Source: Spirochaeta sp.
GTDB taxonomy: Bacteria > Spirochaetota > Spirochaetia > DSM-2461
Direction: 5' to 3'
Assembly (NCBI GenBank): GCA_030635565.1
Contig: DAOVYP010000158.1
Coordinates: forward strand, 1 to 5,908
DNA length: 5,908 nt
The notes below the pieces were generated by a model. It did no database searches, was not told where the DNA came from, and saw only the letters and a list, made by a program, of their open reading frames with translations. The translations under genes were made by a program, and so were the position numbers. This document shows positions 5,845-5,908 of the stretch, piece after piece; the stretch's first letter is position 1; each line of letters begins with the position of its first letter.

Positions 5845-5908
5845 GAGCTTGCCTCCTGTTTGGGATCCAGGCCGAAAAGTGCGGCGAAAGCCCTGTAGAC
5901 CTCCCGCC
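5841..5908 (-). CDS. C-terminal tail of an unidentified upstream operon gene (partial)
   Basis: One minus-strand frame stays open from the window edge to a TGA at 5841-5843, which overlaps the panB ATG as ATGA. It encodes 21 residues, including the segment EVYRAFAALFGLDPKQ, a short helix of the kind that often ends a protein. The same ATGA overlap is seen at the coaC/coaB and coaB/coaX junctions, which supports a real co-translated gene. The other two minus-strand frames do not stop in this short stretch either, so the case rests on the overlap. Too little is visible to identify it. In some bacteria a Rossmann-fold DUF2520 protein precedes panB and can end in a similar tyrosine-containing helix, but this is a weak inference from memory. 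The operon promoter must lie beyond the right edge. Confidence 0.65.
   Translation of the reverse strand, partial: REVYRAFAALFGLDPKQEASS
5852..5857 (-). promoter_or_regulatory. Strong Shine-Dalgarno sequence for panB
   Basis: AGGAGG, a perfect anti-16S match, lies seven bases before the panB ATG and inside the end of the preceding coding frame. It fixes the panB start. It is the strongest ribosome binding site in the operon; the downstream junctions have weaker sites and overlapping start and stop codons. This suggests that panB can recruit ribosomes itself, while coaB and coaX depend more on coupling. Confidence 0.85.

Overview
This window is an ordinary stretch of bacterial chromosome. It has two halves that differ in gene direction, gene spacing and base composition. 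Bases 1-2177 carry three separately spaced plus-strand genes: a PfkB-family sugar or nucleoside kinase, a small helical lipoprotein, and a small protein that looks like a GRAM/PH-type beta barrel. Bases 2292-5908 carry a tightly packed minus-strand operon for vitamin B5 and coenzyme A synthesis. Read in its own direction, right to left, the order is: tail of an unidentified gene, panB, panC, coaC, coaB, coaX.

The operon genes act in sequence. PanB makes ketopantoate from 2-oxoisovalerate. PanC joins pantoate to beta-alanine to give pantothenate. CoaX (type III pantothenate kinase) phosphorylates it. CoaB adds cysteine and CoaC decarboxylates the product to 4'-phosphopantetheine. Ketopantoate reductase (panE), aspartate decarboxylase (panD), coaD and coaE are not in the window. 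The gene cut by the right edge, whose stop overlaps the panB start, is a place to look for one missing step. Every junction in the operon overlaps. Four of the five overlap by a 4-base ATGA if panC starts at its second ATG, which suggests strict translational coupling. CoaB and CoaC are separate proteins here, whereas most bacteria fuse them as CoaBC.

The organism is a bacterium, and the lipobox of the 203-residue protein suggests one that processes lipoproteins. I cannot fix the phylum. A spirochaete-like or other deep-branching Gram-negative lineage would fit the relaxed lipobox and split CoaB/CoaC, but this is a guess. Hand counts of single 60-base lines give about 38-45% GC in the kinase, 42-52% in the two small genes and 57-63% in the operon. 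The composition therefore changes near the convergent boundary at 2178-2291.

I see no mobile element, CRISPR array, RNA gene or defence system. The points most worth a second look are the split CoaC/CoaB pair, the compact PanC with an altered substrate-site motif, the GRGD variant in the kinase, the composition break, and the gene cut off at the right edge.
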